Assembly (NCBI GenBank): GCA_016713585.1
Contig: JADJOV010000027.1
Coordinates: forward strand, 310,001 to 374,000
Length of the DNA: 64,000 nucleotides
Origin: Bdellovibrionales bacterium
GTDB taxonomy: Bacteria > Bdellovibrionota > Bdellovibrionia > Bdellovibrionales > Bdellovibrionaceae
Reading direction: 5' to 3'
Made by a program: the position numbers and the translations under genes. Of the stretch, positions 30,896 through 42,027 are shown in pieces. The first letter of the stretch is position 1; the number at the start of each line of letters is the position of its first letter. The notes beneath the pieces were generated by a model that saw only the letters and a list, made by a program, of their open reading frames with translations, did no database searches and was not told the DNA's origin.

Positions 30896-31853
30896 TCATC
30901 GACTCAGACTCTTGACTATTTCCACAACACGATGAGTGTCGTTCATGATATAGAAGTGCACACCAGGAGCTCCATTATTAAGCAAGCCTTCGGCTTGAGC
31001 TTTCCTAGCGTGTCCCAATTTCTTCGACATGGGTGGGATTTTCAGTGACTTCGTCAACAAGAGCATCTGGTAAATCAATGTGAAAGGTCTTAGGAATAGA
31101 CTTCAACTGCGCCGTGGTCCGCAGAATCTTAAACCCTGGGACAATCGGCACTGTAACACCAATCTCTCGACACTGCCTGACAAAATCAAAGTACTTTGAA
31201 TTTTCGAAAAACATCTGGGTGACAATATAATCTGCTCCGGCATCCACTTTTTTCTTAAGATAGGTGAGGTCAGTTTTTAGATTGGCAGCCTCATAGTGTT
31301 TTTCAGGATAACCTGCAACTCCGACACAAAAATCTAAGGCCGCAGAATCTGAGGCCTCTTCTAAAAAAATACCATTCCTTAAATCCACCATTTGGGAGAC
31401 TAAATCAGCCGCAAAGTGATTAACAGTTCGAATCTTGGACACTTCTTTCTGATAGTTAATGTTGTCGCCTTTCAGCGCCAGGACATTTTCAATCCCTAAG
31501 TAACTGAGCTCAATCAGGGCATCCTCGGTTTCTTCCCTGGTGAAACCCTAACATAGCACGTGGGCCACCGTATCAATTTTGAATCGATTTTGAATAATTC
31601 CACAAATACCAAGGGTCCCAGGACGTTTTCGAAGAGTCTTTTTGCGAATCGTCCCATCGGGTTGCTCAAGAAAGTAGGCCGCTGATGCGTGGGATGTCAC
31701 ATCAATCCAGGACATATTGAGCGGCACTAAGGTTTCAGCAATTTCGACAATCTGCTGCGCAGAACCACCACGAGGAGGCGGTACGATTTCACAGGAAAAT
31801 ACAGGATTTCGGGCTTTGAGCAAATGATCGATAACTTTCATAAAGCGGACCAT
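30896..31853 (-). CDS. metF: Methylenetetrahydrofolate reductase MetF (in-frame TAG and frameshift)
   Basis: FAD-dependent TIM-barrel enzyme that makes the methyl-THF used by MetH. Visible: FSCEIVPPPRGGS, MSWIDVTSH, LGIENVLALKGD, GVAGYPEKH, YIVTQMFF and a C-terminal GAPGVHFYIMNDTHRV. An in-frame TAG (31550-31548) splits HVLC and GFTREETED without a shift of frame, and one indel lies near 31020. The start could be 31853 or ATG 31841. Only 17-26 bases separate it from the divergent methyltransferase. Confidence 0.92.
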
Positions 31854-31879
31854 ATAACGGGGTTCTCACGTTGACAAGA

Positions 31880-32749
31880 ATGAGTTCACGTTTTTTAATG
31901 CCCCATTGCAAAAACGAGGAGTTAAGATTGAACTTTCAAGATATTTTTGAGCACACCTTTCGCCATCTTCAAACTGAGCTCAAAGATAAAATCGTGATCG
32001 ATCTTCCTGCTGGTGAAGGAAAGACTTCCGCTTGGTTACAAGGCCTGGGTGCGAAAGTTATTCCTTTGGATCTCTTTCCAGAATTCTTTAAGACGCAAGG
32101 TCTGACCTGCCTGCCTTGTGATCTCAATGAAAACATTCCCTTGGGCAATGATGTTGCCGATTATGTCATTTCCCAAGAAGGCATAGAACATGTCAGCGAT
32201 CAGTCGATGGCGCTCAAAGAATTTTCTCGAATTCTCAAACTCCAGGGTCGCCTTCTGCTAACCTGTCCCAATGGTTCATCCCTCAACGCCAAAATCTCTA
32301 ACCTTTTGGCCGAATCTGAAAGATATGCTCGCCTCATGCCTCCAAATATGGCCGATAGCATTTGGTTCAATTCTCAAAACGCTGGCAGCAAATTGTACTA
32401 TGGCCACCTGTTTATTCCCACAGCCTCTAAGATTAGAGTCCTTGCTCAAATTGCTGGACTTGAGCTGACTCAGATTCATTTCTCTGAGCTCAAAGTATCG
32501 AATCTTTTTTGGTTTATTTTGCTCTATCCTCTGATTCTCCTGACCCAGACCGCAAATTTACTTCGAAACAGTGCCAAGAAACCGGCCGCCGCGGCAGAGT
32601 ACAAAAAAGCCTTTCTGCTTTCGATCAATCCTAAAATACTCCTGGATGGAAGCTTAGTTCTTGAATTTAAAAAAGTGAGCTCGTCTGCGGCCTCCGAGAA
32701 AGCCTTGCATGATCAGTGGCAAAGTCTTATAACCGGTTCGACAAAGTAA
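31880..32749 (+). CDS. SAM-dependent methyltransferase (class I)
   Basis: About 290 residues. IVIDLPAGEGKTSAWLQ is the SAM-binding motif I, and ISQEGIEHVSDQSMALKEFSRIL with GRLLLTCPN are typical post-motif strands. A hydrophobic stretch near residue 215 (LFWFILLYPLILL) suggests membrane contact. The start is uncertain: ATG 31880, TTG 31871, or a TTG with GAGGAG at about 31929. It precedes sugar genes, so a glycan or lipid substrate is possible. Confidence 0.75.
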   Translation: MSSRFLMPHCKNEELRLNFQDIFEHTFRHLQTELKDKIVIDLPAGEGKTSAWLQGLGAKVIPLDLFPEFFKTQGLTCLPCDLNENIPLGNDVADYVISQEGIEHVSDQSMALKEFSRILKLQGRLLLTCPNGSSLNAKISNLLAESERYARLMPPNMADSIWFNSQNAGSKLYYGHLFIPTASKIRVLAQIAGLELTQIHFSELKVSNLFWFILLYPLILLTQTANLLRNSAKKPAAAAEYKKAFLLSINPKILLDGSLVLEFKKVSSSAASEKALHDQWQSLITGSTK

Positions 32750-32802
32750 CAAAATAACAACGTAACAACCTATCAAACTAACATGCAACAAAGGAGCTTC
32801 TC

Positions 32803-33526
32803 ATGAGTCTGCAGTCGCCTTTTCAGAATCGAATTAAGATATATTCCGATGGAGCTGATAAAGCCTCGATGCTAGAAATGGCGGCTCGTCCTGAGATCCA
32901 AGGGTTGACCACCAATCCAAGCCTGATGAAAAAAGCTGGAGTCTCTGACTATCGTGCCTTCTGTAAAGAGATTCTCACACATCAAGACAAAACCGCTCTC
33001 CTTTGAAGTTTTTGCCGATGACTTTGCAGAAATGAAACGACAGGCCCTAGAAATTGCCACCTGGGGTCCCAATGTCTATGTTAAAATTCCCATTACAAAC
33101 TCCGAAGGCAAGACCTCAATCCCTTTGGTTCACGAACTGGCCCATAAAAATGTGAAACTCAACGTGACCGCCATATTTACTTTCGAGCAAGTTGTTGAAA
33201 CCGTGCAGGCCGTAAAGGGCGGAGCCCCCTCAATTGTTTCTATTTTTGCAGGTCGTATTGCCGACACCGGACGAGATCCAATGCCCCTGATGACCGCCAG
33301 CTCTGAGTATTGCCGATCTGTTGATAAAAATATTGAATTACTATGGGCTTCAACCCGGGAAGTTTTTAATATCGTGCAGGCCGAAATGGCCGGTTGCCAT
33401 ATCATCACTTCCCCACCCGATTTAGTTAAAAAATTGAATATGATCAATAAGGATCCGAAGCAAATGAGCCTCGAAACAGTCCGTATGTTTAAGGCAGACT
33501 CCGAAGCTGCTGGATTTCATTTGTAA
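32803..33526 (+). CDS. Transaldolase-family protein (one frameshift)
   Basis: About 240 residues, the size of short FSA/TalC-type aldolases. QGLTTNPSLMKKAG near residue 33 and YVKIPITNSEGKTS (with the Schiff-base Lys) are family motifs. FAGRIADTGRDP also fits. One base change of frame lies near 32985 (KEILTHIKTKPLSFEVF). AAGGAG precedes the ATG. It is placed among sugar-modification genes, so it may act in precursor supply rather than the pentose cycle. Confidence 0.85.
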
Positions 33527-33538
33527 TTGCTTTTTCGA

Positions 33539-34132
33539 TCATTGATTTTCCAGCCACCAGTTCACGGCCTCTAAGGGGCCACTAAAGAGCTGGCTTGGCT
33601 GGTATCTTGACTCTTCCTTGTGAGGGGCATAGGGAAAGCCACTCCCTCCCTTGACTGCAAGGCCCGTGATGCCAAAACGTTTTGCACACTCAATATCTCG
33701 CCAGGTATCGCCGATCATCATGGACTTCGCTCGATCAATCGAATAATCGCGAGCAGCTTGTTCAAGAAGGCCAGGCTTGGGTTTACGACAATCGCAATCA
33801 AAAGCATATTGCGAAATCACTCCACCCACTCGATGGGGACAAAAATAAACTTTGTCAATCCGCGCGCCCTGCAACGACAACTGCTGCACCATGACCTGAT
33901 GAATCTGCTCAAGAGCATTCCAGGTCATTTTACCCCTGGCAATATTGGGCTGATTGGTGGCTACAAAAACAAGATAGCCGGCTTGATTGAGCTTCTGAAT
34001 AGCTGAGGCAATTCCTTCACGAAATCGAAATTCACTGATGTCGCTAAGCTCCTCGACAAACTCGCAAATGACACCATCTCGATCCAAAAAGGCGGCGGCC
34101 TGAGGTGATGGAGAAGTGGATTTTGCTTTCAA
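33539..34132 (-). CDS. HAD-family histidinol/heptose-bisphosphate phosphatase (GmhB-like)
   Basis: 197 residues, intact. AAFLDRDGVI is HAD motif I, VATNQPNIARG motif II, CRKPKPGLLEQA motif III and MIGDTWRDIECA motif IV. FCPH...FDCDCRKP supplies the Cys/His zinc set of the GmhB/HisB-N type. Likely substrate is a sugar bisphosphate such as D-glycero-D-manno-heptose 1,7-bisphosphate. It starts three bases after rfbC ends, so they form one unit. Confidence 0.88.
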   Translation of the reverse strand: MKAKSTSPSPQAAAFLDRDGVICEFVEELSDISEFRFREGIASAIQKLNQAGYLVFVATNQPNIARGKMTWNALEQIHQVMVQQLSLQGARIDKVYFCPHRVGGVISQYAFDCDCRKPKPGLLEQAARDYSIDRAKSMMIGDTWRDIECAKRFGITGLAVKGGSGFPYAPHKEESRYQPSQLFSGPLEAVNWWLENQ

Positions 34133-34135
34133 CGA

Positions 34136-34684
34136 CTAAAATCTCGGAGTTTGCCGGTAATCCTGAAAACTCCCCAGTTGAAGGTCTTTCGGACTTAATA
34201 CTGGATCCTTCAGCGGCCACGAGATCTGAAAATCAGGATCATTCCACATAATGCCGGCCTCACCTTTTGGATTATAAACGACATTCACTTTATACATAAC
34301 ATCAGCCGACTGATCGCCTAAGACGCAAAACCCATGGGCAAAGCCCGCAGGAATCCAAAACCAAGAGGGGGCGTCACCGTCCAACTCCACAGAGACATGT
34401 TGCCCAAATGTCGGTGACTCCTTGCGCACATCGACAGCCACATCATAAATTCGCCCTCTTAAACACGTCACTAATTTACTTTGTGGCTCATCCCACTGGT
34501 AATGCACACCTCGTAAAACCCCTGGCGCGGATCGAGAAAAATTATCTTGAACAAACTGACTGGGCAGACCAGCCTCTAAAAATACTTTTTCATTGAACCG
34601 CTCAGTGAAAAAACCCCGATTATCGGAAAATTTTTTAAGCTTAATTTTTAAGAGGCCAGATATTGCGAACTTCTGAATTTCCAT
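34136..34684 (-). CDS. rfbC: dTDP-4-dehydrorhamnose 3,5-epimerase
   Basis: 182 residues from ATG 34684. Cupin fold: DNRGFFTERFNE, FVQDNFSRSAPGVLRGVHYQ (catalytic His), VDVRKESPTFGQHV and WIPAGFAHGFCVL are all RmlC motifs. No other rhamnose gene is in the window, so the pathway partners lie elsewhere or it serves another dTDP-sugar. Confidence 0.95.
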   Translation of the reverse strand: MEIQKFAISGLLKIKLKKFSDNRGFFTERFNEKVFLEAGLPSQFVQDNFSRSAPGVLRGVHYQWDEPQSKLVTCLRGRIYDVAVDVRKESPTFGQHVSVELDGDAPSWFWIPAGFAHGFCVLGDQSADVMYKVNVVYNPKGEAGIMWNDPDFQISWPLKDPVLSPKDLQLGSFQDYRQTPRF

Positions 34685-35197
34685 AGATAAGATCACCAGA
34701 TCATCGGACAGGCCTCTTTTCAAGGCTCAGCACGTTGCAATATAATTGCAACCTAATCACGAATCCTAGCAGTCTGGCGTGGACCGAACTCATGCGCAGT
34801 TTCTAAAAATCATTGAGGAAATTCTCTTTAGCCCAAATGATTTTTTTGGGGACGACCAGATTCTTGTATGCGGCGGATATATTTGTTGGAATTTCTGACC
34901 ATTTCTTCAATGGCCCATTTTTATACGCATAAAATCGACCTCTCCACTTTTTGATGAAGTTAAAAAACCGATCCTATCAAATTGTCTACTTAAATGCTCA
35001 TGAGCCACTTGCTCGGCGAGTCTGGGACTTTCAATATCATCACTGTCGAGACCTAGCCATCGAAGACCAAGCTTTGTGTAAATCGGATCTGTCAGATTTT
35101 TCTGAGAAAGCCGGATGGCGAATTCCGTTCGAAGCTGAGAATTGAAACCAGTAGGAATTCGAAAGTTTGAAAATTCATTCCAACCGGGCCAGTCAGC
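34685..35197. other. 510-bp region without clear gene
   Basis: A 64-codon ORF at 34951-35145 (plus) and short frames before it show no family features. They may be a decayed gene or chance. I see no terminator or RNA gene. It separates rfbC from the end of the protease operon. Confidence 0.45.
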
Positions 35198-37937
35198 TCA
35201 CAGTCCATAGTGGATGATCTTAACTGAATTTGGCTCCTTGCACATGAAGGTCAAAACGCTGCGACCATTGGCTCCTATCCCAGGGTTTTTATTTTGGCAA
35301 TTCCCTGGGAGTGCAAATGTATTTCCAGCAGTGCTTATGATCCCTTGACCTTCTAAAGTAAAGAGCGTGACAGTCCGAGAAAAGATGGCACTTTCATCGA
35401 CGAGGATTCCTGGCTTTTGAAGATCCCCGACCAGGACAGGCATCGCTGTCTGACGAAAGTCAAAGCCCGGCAAAAAGGTTGAGCTTGGGATGGAAAACTT
35501 CGAATCAATTCTTTGGCCTTTCCAAGATCCTTGAGCCCTTGCAAATTCGCTCGTCTCAAAGAAAGTCAGAGAGTTCTGACCTTGAATGAATGTTTTTATG
35601 ATTCCACCAATTTTTTCAGGCAGACTGGGGACCGTGAGTCGATTGACTTGAAGGCCTTGCTCGCTAAACACGACACTTCTTGCCGTGACTTCAGAGAACA
35701 AGCCCTGAAGATCTGGAACTGTATCAAGGCCTTTGCCTGTGATCCAGGCAGAGGCCCGATGATTCCGCACGAGATTATCTGTTCCCGTATCCAAACGGAC
35801 GATGCGAATGTTTTCTTGCCAATTCTTGAGATCCGAGATCTCGGCAATATAATGAGTTCCACGAATCCCAACTCCCTCGTAGAGCAGAAGTTTAATCAAA
35901 CCACTTTTCTTATCTTGTATTGACTGAGGCAAAATGGCTAGCGCATCTACCCGGGGGCCAATATTTGCCCTTAGGTATTTAGCAAAGACCGGTGCCGTCA
36001 GGGTTCGGGTCACGAAACTATTCTCTTTGGGCTCGAAATAATATATCCGTCGCTCTTCAACATTCTTAGCGTTTGCAAAGTAATCAGGATTTAGATCTGC
36101 CTTGGGAATTAGTCCGTGATCACGAAAAACTGGGACTTTGAGACCGGAGTAGTTTCCTATTGCTAACTCTGATTTTGAGATCTCTTGAACTGAGGAAGGC
36201 AGAACACCTTCATACTGGAGTTCCAGCGTTCGCAAAACATTCAAGTTAGAATCTAAATAAAAGAAATGTACAGATTTGGGTTGGCCGGTTTCATCGGGTT
36301 TGGTTCCTGTAAACAGGTATTCAGAGCCATCTCCCCATTCGGTGAGATCAAAACCCCTTAAACTTGCGGAAATATCATTAAAAACATGACTGGCCTCTTT
36401 CCCATGATGCCACTTGATCAGCTTGAGCTGTTTGTTGGAAGTCACCGTGGTGGCCCAATAGGTCTGATTTCCAGGCAGGCCCAACCGTGTGACTGATTGA
36501 ATATCCGCTAAATTAAGAACTTCCTCGGATTTCATTTGAAACTGCTCGGTCTTAAGGCTGTCAATTCGACGAGTGAGAACCACCGAATGTTCGAATCTTC
36601 GAGAATCAATGACGACTTCATAGGCCAATCGGTTATTAACTTGCCAAGTGGACAGCTGTCCTTCACCAAAGTAAGATCCATCAGGATTTTGTTTTAACTC
36701 TAAACTCACACCCTTGGAAAGACTTCGCAACCGAGGTTTTTGCAACGTCGAAGTTTGTATCCCATGCTGTTCAAACCTGAGCGGAAATTGAAAGCTTCTA
36801 TTGACAGAATCAACAATAACTTGATCGACTCCCTTGAAGATTGGGGCCACCAGAGAATCCGAATACTTAGCGGCTGCAAGGATATCAAGCTTTCCATAAA
36901 GAACCTGTTCCTTTGATTTTGTCACCAGGGCTGATCCGAGCAAACGGCTTCTTATTTGAACTCCACTTTCACTTGGGAAAGTCCCTTCAAAATAGCAGAG
37001 GCTCCAGAGACAATCACCGCCGCCTGGGAACTACCTGATTTATACTCGTAGCCTTTAACACCGAACAAGAAAGATGGTTTCATCAATGGGAATAGGCTCA
37101 GAATCATCTGCCCTGGTGCCAAAAAGATCAACGTGGCCCCCGTATTTGTGATTCGAGTTGCACTTCCTCAATACCGTAAGCACCGACGCAGATAACTCCG
37201 ACGTATGCGCAAGGGTATATTTGACGCTCATGATGATCATTGCCTGCTGCCGCAACCACAACCACACCAGCCTGAATGGCATTTTCGATTGTGGCTTGAA
37301 TCTCTGAGTTGTTTTCAACTCGGGGCCAACCTAGGCTGAAGTTAATAACATCAGCGCCAGATTGCACCGCGAAGTCTACGGCCCGTTTGATCCGGGTTAC
37401 AATATGAGTCTTCGCTCTACGGGCCCCTCTGACTTCGGCGGAATCATAGACCTTCAAGGGAAGAATTTTAACTCGATTTGATAGACCCAGCACGCCTTCA
37501 TCATTACCCATCTGTGCGGCAACGACTCCAGCGAGATGAGTTCCATGCCCAAAGTCGTCGTCGACAAGTGTATCATGATTGACATCGCTATCAGCAAAGC
37601 TCTTTCCGGGTAAGATCCGACCTTTGAGCTCGGGGTGGGCTGTATCAAGACCGCTATCAATGATCGCGACGACCGGATCTTTTGTCATTTCAGCGTCAAA
37701 ATTCTTCCAACCGAGACTCAAGGGAGTGGTGGCTCCAACCTGTGCGCTATGGATATCATCCAAATCCGTGCGAACCTTTTGACCATTATTAAACAAATAC
37801 CATTGATATCCAACCATTGGATCATTGGATGGCGGAGTGTTCCCTCGTTCGCCTAACTCAACGGTCGAGGTCGCCGGAATTGAGGAAGTTAGAATAATGA
37901 ATGAAAGGAGAGAAGTTGTAAAGATTGATTTTTTCAT
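35198..37937 (-). CDS. Exported subtilisin-like serine protease with large C-terminal region (several frameshifts)
   Basis: About 912 residues. Signal peptide MKKSIFTTSLLSFIILTSS. Catalytic D94 in VAIIDSGLD, H131 in FGHGTHLAG, Asn of AAAGND, and Ser in SGSSQAAVIVSGA (residues about 300-315). Indels lie near 37150, 37100 and 36965; repaired text runs YGGHVDLF-APGQMIL and VEFQIRSRLLGSALV. The C-terminal 580 residues are beta-rich (WATTVTSNKQL, YFLDSNLNVL) and unrecognised, possibly a propeller. ATG 37937 overlaps the upstream stop (ATGA), so the two genes are coupled. Confidence 0.88.
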
Positions 37938-38548
37938 AAAGGGTTTAATATCCATGTTAGAAAGAGTTCGCCGGTGGAAATTCCAGAATCTTTTTGAAAC
38001 TTTTTGATCGGACCTCGCAGCAAGTCGGCGTCATCATCATTGTCCAAATTTGGGGGCGGCTCTCCGAGAGTGTATGGAAGATAGTCTTGATCTCCATTTT
38101 CAGGTCCTGACCTAAACCCTCGAACGACTCCATTCACAAGAATATTCTGCTCACCACCGACCAGAAGCTTGAATCCCTCAAATTCCAGTTGGGTTTCGAC
38201 AACTTCAAGTATTTCAGAATAAATTTTTGCGATTTTAGGGTAGTCGATATTTCTGACTGCCTTTCGCAGGGACCCGAGATCTTGGATCACCGCCGTCTGC
38301 CACGATGACACCTTTGAAACTTGATGGCCTGAAAGTTTCTTCTTCTGATAATACTGAAAGGCATGGGTGACCTCTGCATCAGTGAGCGAAAGGATCTTTA
38401 ACAAAGCCGCCTTATAGAGCCACATCTTCACTTCAACACTATAGAACTGAATGTTTTCAGTATTGTGAAGATCATGCTTGGGGAAAATTGTTCGATTAAA
38501 CTGACTTGAGATTCCTTGAATAATCCGATCCAGATTGGTTTTGCTCAA
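37934..38548 (-). CDS. Unknown protein, 204 residues, protease operon
   Basis: Not recognised. No signal peptide. The first 130 residues are helical and charged; the tail is acidic and Pro-rich (LGEPPPNLDNDDDADLLRG). Stop overlaps the protease start by four bases. It could be a partner or inhibitor of the protease, but nothing in the sequence shows this. Confidence 0.7.
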   Translation of the reverse strand: MSKTNLDRIIQGISSQFNRTIFPKHDLHNTENIQFYSVEVKMWLYKAALLKILSLTDAEVTHAFQYYQKKKLSGHQVSKVSSWQTAVIQDLGSLRKAVRNIDYPKIAKIYSEILEVVETQLEFEGFKLLVGGEQNILVNGVVRGFRSGPENGDQDYLPYTLGEPPPNLDNDDDADLLRGPIKKFQKDSGISTGELFLTWILNPL

Positions 38549-38583
38549 TTTCCAACCCCGCCAAGAATAGCCAAGAAATGATA

Positions 38584-38874
38584 CTATTTGGTTCCAGTCA
38601 ATAGCATGAGGAAAGCCCTAAGTTCAACCCCAGCAGAACGGACGACGGAGCTGCCTCCAATGGTGTCGGCAGGACTACTGGACGCGGATTCTGCCACTTT
38701 GATGTCTGCCCCTAGTTTTTCAGAAATCAAGTATTTTGTAATGTTGGTCAAAAGACCATCATAGTCAATTCCTTGCCGATCCCCCAACCAATACAAATGC
38801 ATTTTCGTCTGTTCACCAGTCGGGCTTGTCACGAGCATGTTATTGGCTGTGTTTTTACTCACAAACTTAAACAT
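38584..38874 (-). CDS. Unknown protein, 96 residues, protease operon
   Basis: Not recognised. Mixed sequence with MHLYWLGDRQGIDYDGLLTN in the middle and an Ala/Ser-rich part near 65-75. Its ATG shares an A with the stop of the preceding large gene (TAATG at 38876-38872), so translation is probably coupled. It lies 35 bases before the next gene. Confidence 0.7.
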   Translation of the reverse strand: MFKFVSKNTANNMLVTSPTGEQTKMHLYWLGDRQGIDYDGLLTNITKYLISEKLGADIKVAESASSSPADTIGGSSVVRSAGVELRAFLMLLTGTK

Positions 38875-41113
38875 TAGGAAATCAAACTAACGGCGGAATC
38901 CCTGAAATCATGATGAATAATAAATGGGCGCTGCTTTGAAGACAGATACTCGACACTGGTTCCTCTGAGGGCCGCACGGACAGCTTGGATGGATTCAAAG
39001 AAGGTCTTGTTTTTCCCACATCTGGGTTCAGGTCGTAATCAAAATAGTGGGTGTCGGCAATTCCAATCTGGGATTTATAGCCAAGTTCAAGAACTGGAAT
39101 GTAGTTGCGCAGTCCAACCCCAAACGAAAACACATTGGCAGTTGCAGGGTCCATATAGATCTGGATTCTGTTCTCAGCCGGATGAAAAATCTGCGTCCGA
39201 GAAAAACTGACGAGTTTTTCTTGCATTCGCGCATAGGCTTGGACATGCTCGCTCATACTTCGACCGATGTCGAGTCTAAGTTCCGGCCCCCATGATCCAG
39301 AGATCAAAAGTGACTCTCCCACGCCAATGATTTTTTTAAACTCACCTAAAAGTTCTGTTAATTTCTTAGTGAGCTCTTCCTCCGATAGAATATTCCTCTG
39401 CTTTTCAAGTTCAATAATTTTATCAAGTGGGGAGGCTGCGTGACTTGCTACAAGTGGAACAATTATGTCTTTCAAGGACTCACTCAGACTCTTTTTGATC
39501 GAAACGACGGGTTTAAGTCTTGTGTAGGTTTTTACATAGAAGACTCTGATCGAAGCCGACGCCGACATCGGAGTTGGAAGGTTGTCCCAAAGAAAGAAGG
39601 CCCCAGTATCGACGGCGAAACCCACAGTGTCGGCAAGCTGCACACGATTTTCTGCTCCCAGATAGTGACCGGCAACAATTTCTCGATTGAATATTAAATC
39701 TGTGTTGAAAAATGGGGTTTTCCAGACGCTCACCGGGAGTCTTTTGGCCTTCTTCGTTACAATGAAGTTAGCAAACTGCTTGGCAGAAACATCCAGTTTA
39801 TGATCGAAGATTTTGAAGCCCAAATCTGTTCTAGGAAGAATTCTCGCGTTAAACTCACCGACCGCACTGGTGATCGCTTGAGTCATACTCTTCGATTTAA
39901 AGAGGGAAACTAGTTCAGTTCCTGAAAGGGGTGATTCAGAATCGAACCCAACCATATAGCGGGCGTATCCATCCCAAGTTCGCTCTGCCTTGACAAGCTC
40001 CCCGTTGACGAGATTGGGACCATCACTTATCTTCAAATTGAAAGGAATCTCGGTGAACTCGTCTTCGAACTTGAAAAAGGAAATGAGACAATTCCTTCGA
40101 GCTTTGAGTTTTTCTGTGATCAAGAGTTGAGCTTCTCTGGGGAGTCCTGTTGCTCGTGCAATCTCGGACCAATCCTGAGGGGATTGTCGCAAGATTAATC
40201 TTGAAATCCAGCGAGCATCCTCAGAGCTAGGTGAAAACGCTCTTGCACTCTCATAAGGCATAAGGATTCGGTTGTTTTCTATCATTCCACAACCCCAGGA
40301 CATGAGGTTCAAGCTTTCAGGTGAGTCTGACATTGCGAAGGGGATCAATAGCGCATTAAGTAACCTTCGTCCCCGAATCAGCTTGGGGTCCATGTCTCCG
40401 CGAGCTAAATTATATTCCCTGTCGTTTGCCCCATCAATAACAATGAGATCTCTGAAGGTGGCAGTTTCCGAGTTTTCTGAAACAGAACCTTCTTGCCAGC
40501 GACTAGTCAATTCGCTAGTCGCCCGGTCAAGCTGTGTAAGAAACTCTTTTTTTGAGAACGCACCCTTAAATTTGAGAGTCACCTGGCGAAGATTCTCCAT
40601 CGGTCGGACTTTGTACCCAATTTTTCTCAATAGCTCCTTTCGGAGCAGCATATTATGGCCCTTCAAATCAAAGATGAGCTGATAGGTTCGAATCGCACCA
40701 TTCGGCTGCTTTTTCTGAGCAATAAGGTGAAGGGTTCCAACCGGTGAAAATTGCTGGGACACGAACTCAAGGACTTCGCCTGAGGGGGCAAGACCTAGCT
40801 GCTTCCAATCATCCTGGCGAGGGGCAGAAATTCGAGAACTCCAAGAAAACGTAGGATCATTCGGCTGAGGTGGATAGAGCTTGCTCCATAGATCCGAGGT
40901 GCCGTCAGGATCAATAAGTGAAAGGTCTTTGATCTTACCGCTTTCATAAAGGGCTCTTGCGTCATCAGGAATTAGGAGCTTGCCCTGATAGACAAGATCA
41001 GAGGCGGCTTGGTCCTCATAGGCCCTTGGTATGCTGCCTGGAAGATCTTTAAAAGGACTCGCCGACGCAGTGATCACAAAGGCGACAGTGGCGGCAAAAA
41101 GGCACTTTTTCAA
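38874..41113 (-). CDS. Large exported protein of unknown function (frameshift near end)
   Basis: About 745 residues. A TTG at 41113 is chosen because AGGGAG precedes it by six bases and it opens a clean signal peptide, LKKCLFAATVAFVITASAS. The longer frame from 41224 would bury the signal. No family recognised. Beta-rich, with WGPELRLDIGRSM and GVGLRNYIPVLELGYK near the C-terminus hinting at an outer-membrane or envelope location. One A is missing near 39015, and the repaired end reads FIIHHDFRDSAVSLIS. First gene of the four-gene protease unit. Confidence 0.8.
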
Positions 41114-41307
41114 AACTAACTCCCTTGCTGAATCGAACCCAGATCGCAGAACCAACTTCGTGCGAAGGCTTTTCAAAACTGGGGCCAGTAAACGCCCAGC
41201 GGACTCGGCACAGACCTTGCTCATAGGCCATTTCGAAAACGGTTGGTGTCAACTTGTCCGTAAAACAAACCACTTTCTTAAGTGAATTTAGCAATTAGGG
41301 GGATAGG

Positions 41308-42027
41308 ATGAAAAGAGTAACGAAGCAGATCATGAAAAACATTATAGGTGGCGCAGCGATTTTCTCGATGGTTGCTTGTGGTGGCGGCGGTGGCGGCGGC
41401 AGCACTTCAACTGGGGGTACCTACTATAGCCATGATCAATTGGCAGCAGAGTTCGTTCGACGCGTCAACGTTGACGTTCAAGGCTATGACTTACAATTAG
41501 TGAAATCAACGACGCAACAAACTAGTTACATTGTTGTCTACGATCACGATTATCAAAGCTACGATGCCTATTATATCGGAGCCTATAATGTTGGTGAAAA
41601 CCTGACAAATTACTTGAATACCTATGAAAGTTGGAACTATTGGGATCTTGATGTTGTAGGAACTAATCTTTATAAGGATTACGCCTCCGGACGCTACTTT
41701 GAATCGAGCGAAGCCACTGGAAAAAATCTTTCCGTGATGAAGGCGATTAAACAGGAGTTAGTCATCGACAAGGCCGCGAAGAATCTTCGTGTTGCCTATG
41801 GTCTCAGTGAAGAAAAGGCCTTTGACACAGCTCGGTTCTCTTATATGTTAAAGACTTCTGCCCCTGGCACTTACAAAGCAAGTGATTTTGATGCCTTTGC
41901 AAAAGAGTTGAGTGGTTCATCAATCACTGAATTTCAGAAAGATGTAAAATCTGGAAACGTCATGTCACTCAATGAACGTCTAAAAATCGCTGCCGAAGTT
42001 ACCGGCATGGGTTCAGAGGGGAGTTAA
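41308..42027 (+). CDS. Gly-rich lipoprotein of unknown function
   Basis: 239 residues. Signal peptide ends MVAC, followed directly by eight Gly residues and an S/T linker, a flexible tether to the membrane. Tyr/Asp-rich middle (YDHDYQSYDAYYIGAYN). AGGGGG precedes the ATG closely. Divergent from the protease operon, so it may share a control region with it at 41114-41307. Confidence 0.85.
   Translation: MKRVTKQIMKNIIGGAAIFSMVACGGGGGGGSTSTGGTYYSHDQLAAEFVRRVNVDVQGYDLQLVKSTTQQTSYIVVYDHDYQSYDAYYIGAYNVGENLTNYLNTYESWNYWDLDVVGTNLYKDYASGRYFESSEATGKNLSVMKAIKQELVIDKAAKNLRVAYGLSEEKAFDTARFSYMLKTSAPGTYKASDFDAFAKELSGSSITEFQKDVKSGNVMSLNERLKIAAEVTGMGSEGS

Noticed and set aside
34951..35145. 64-codon plus-strand ORF in the spacer after rfbC
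   Set aside because: No ribosome site, motif or neighbour support; kept only as part of the spacer note.
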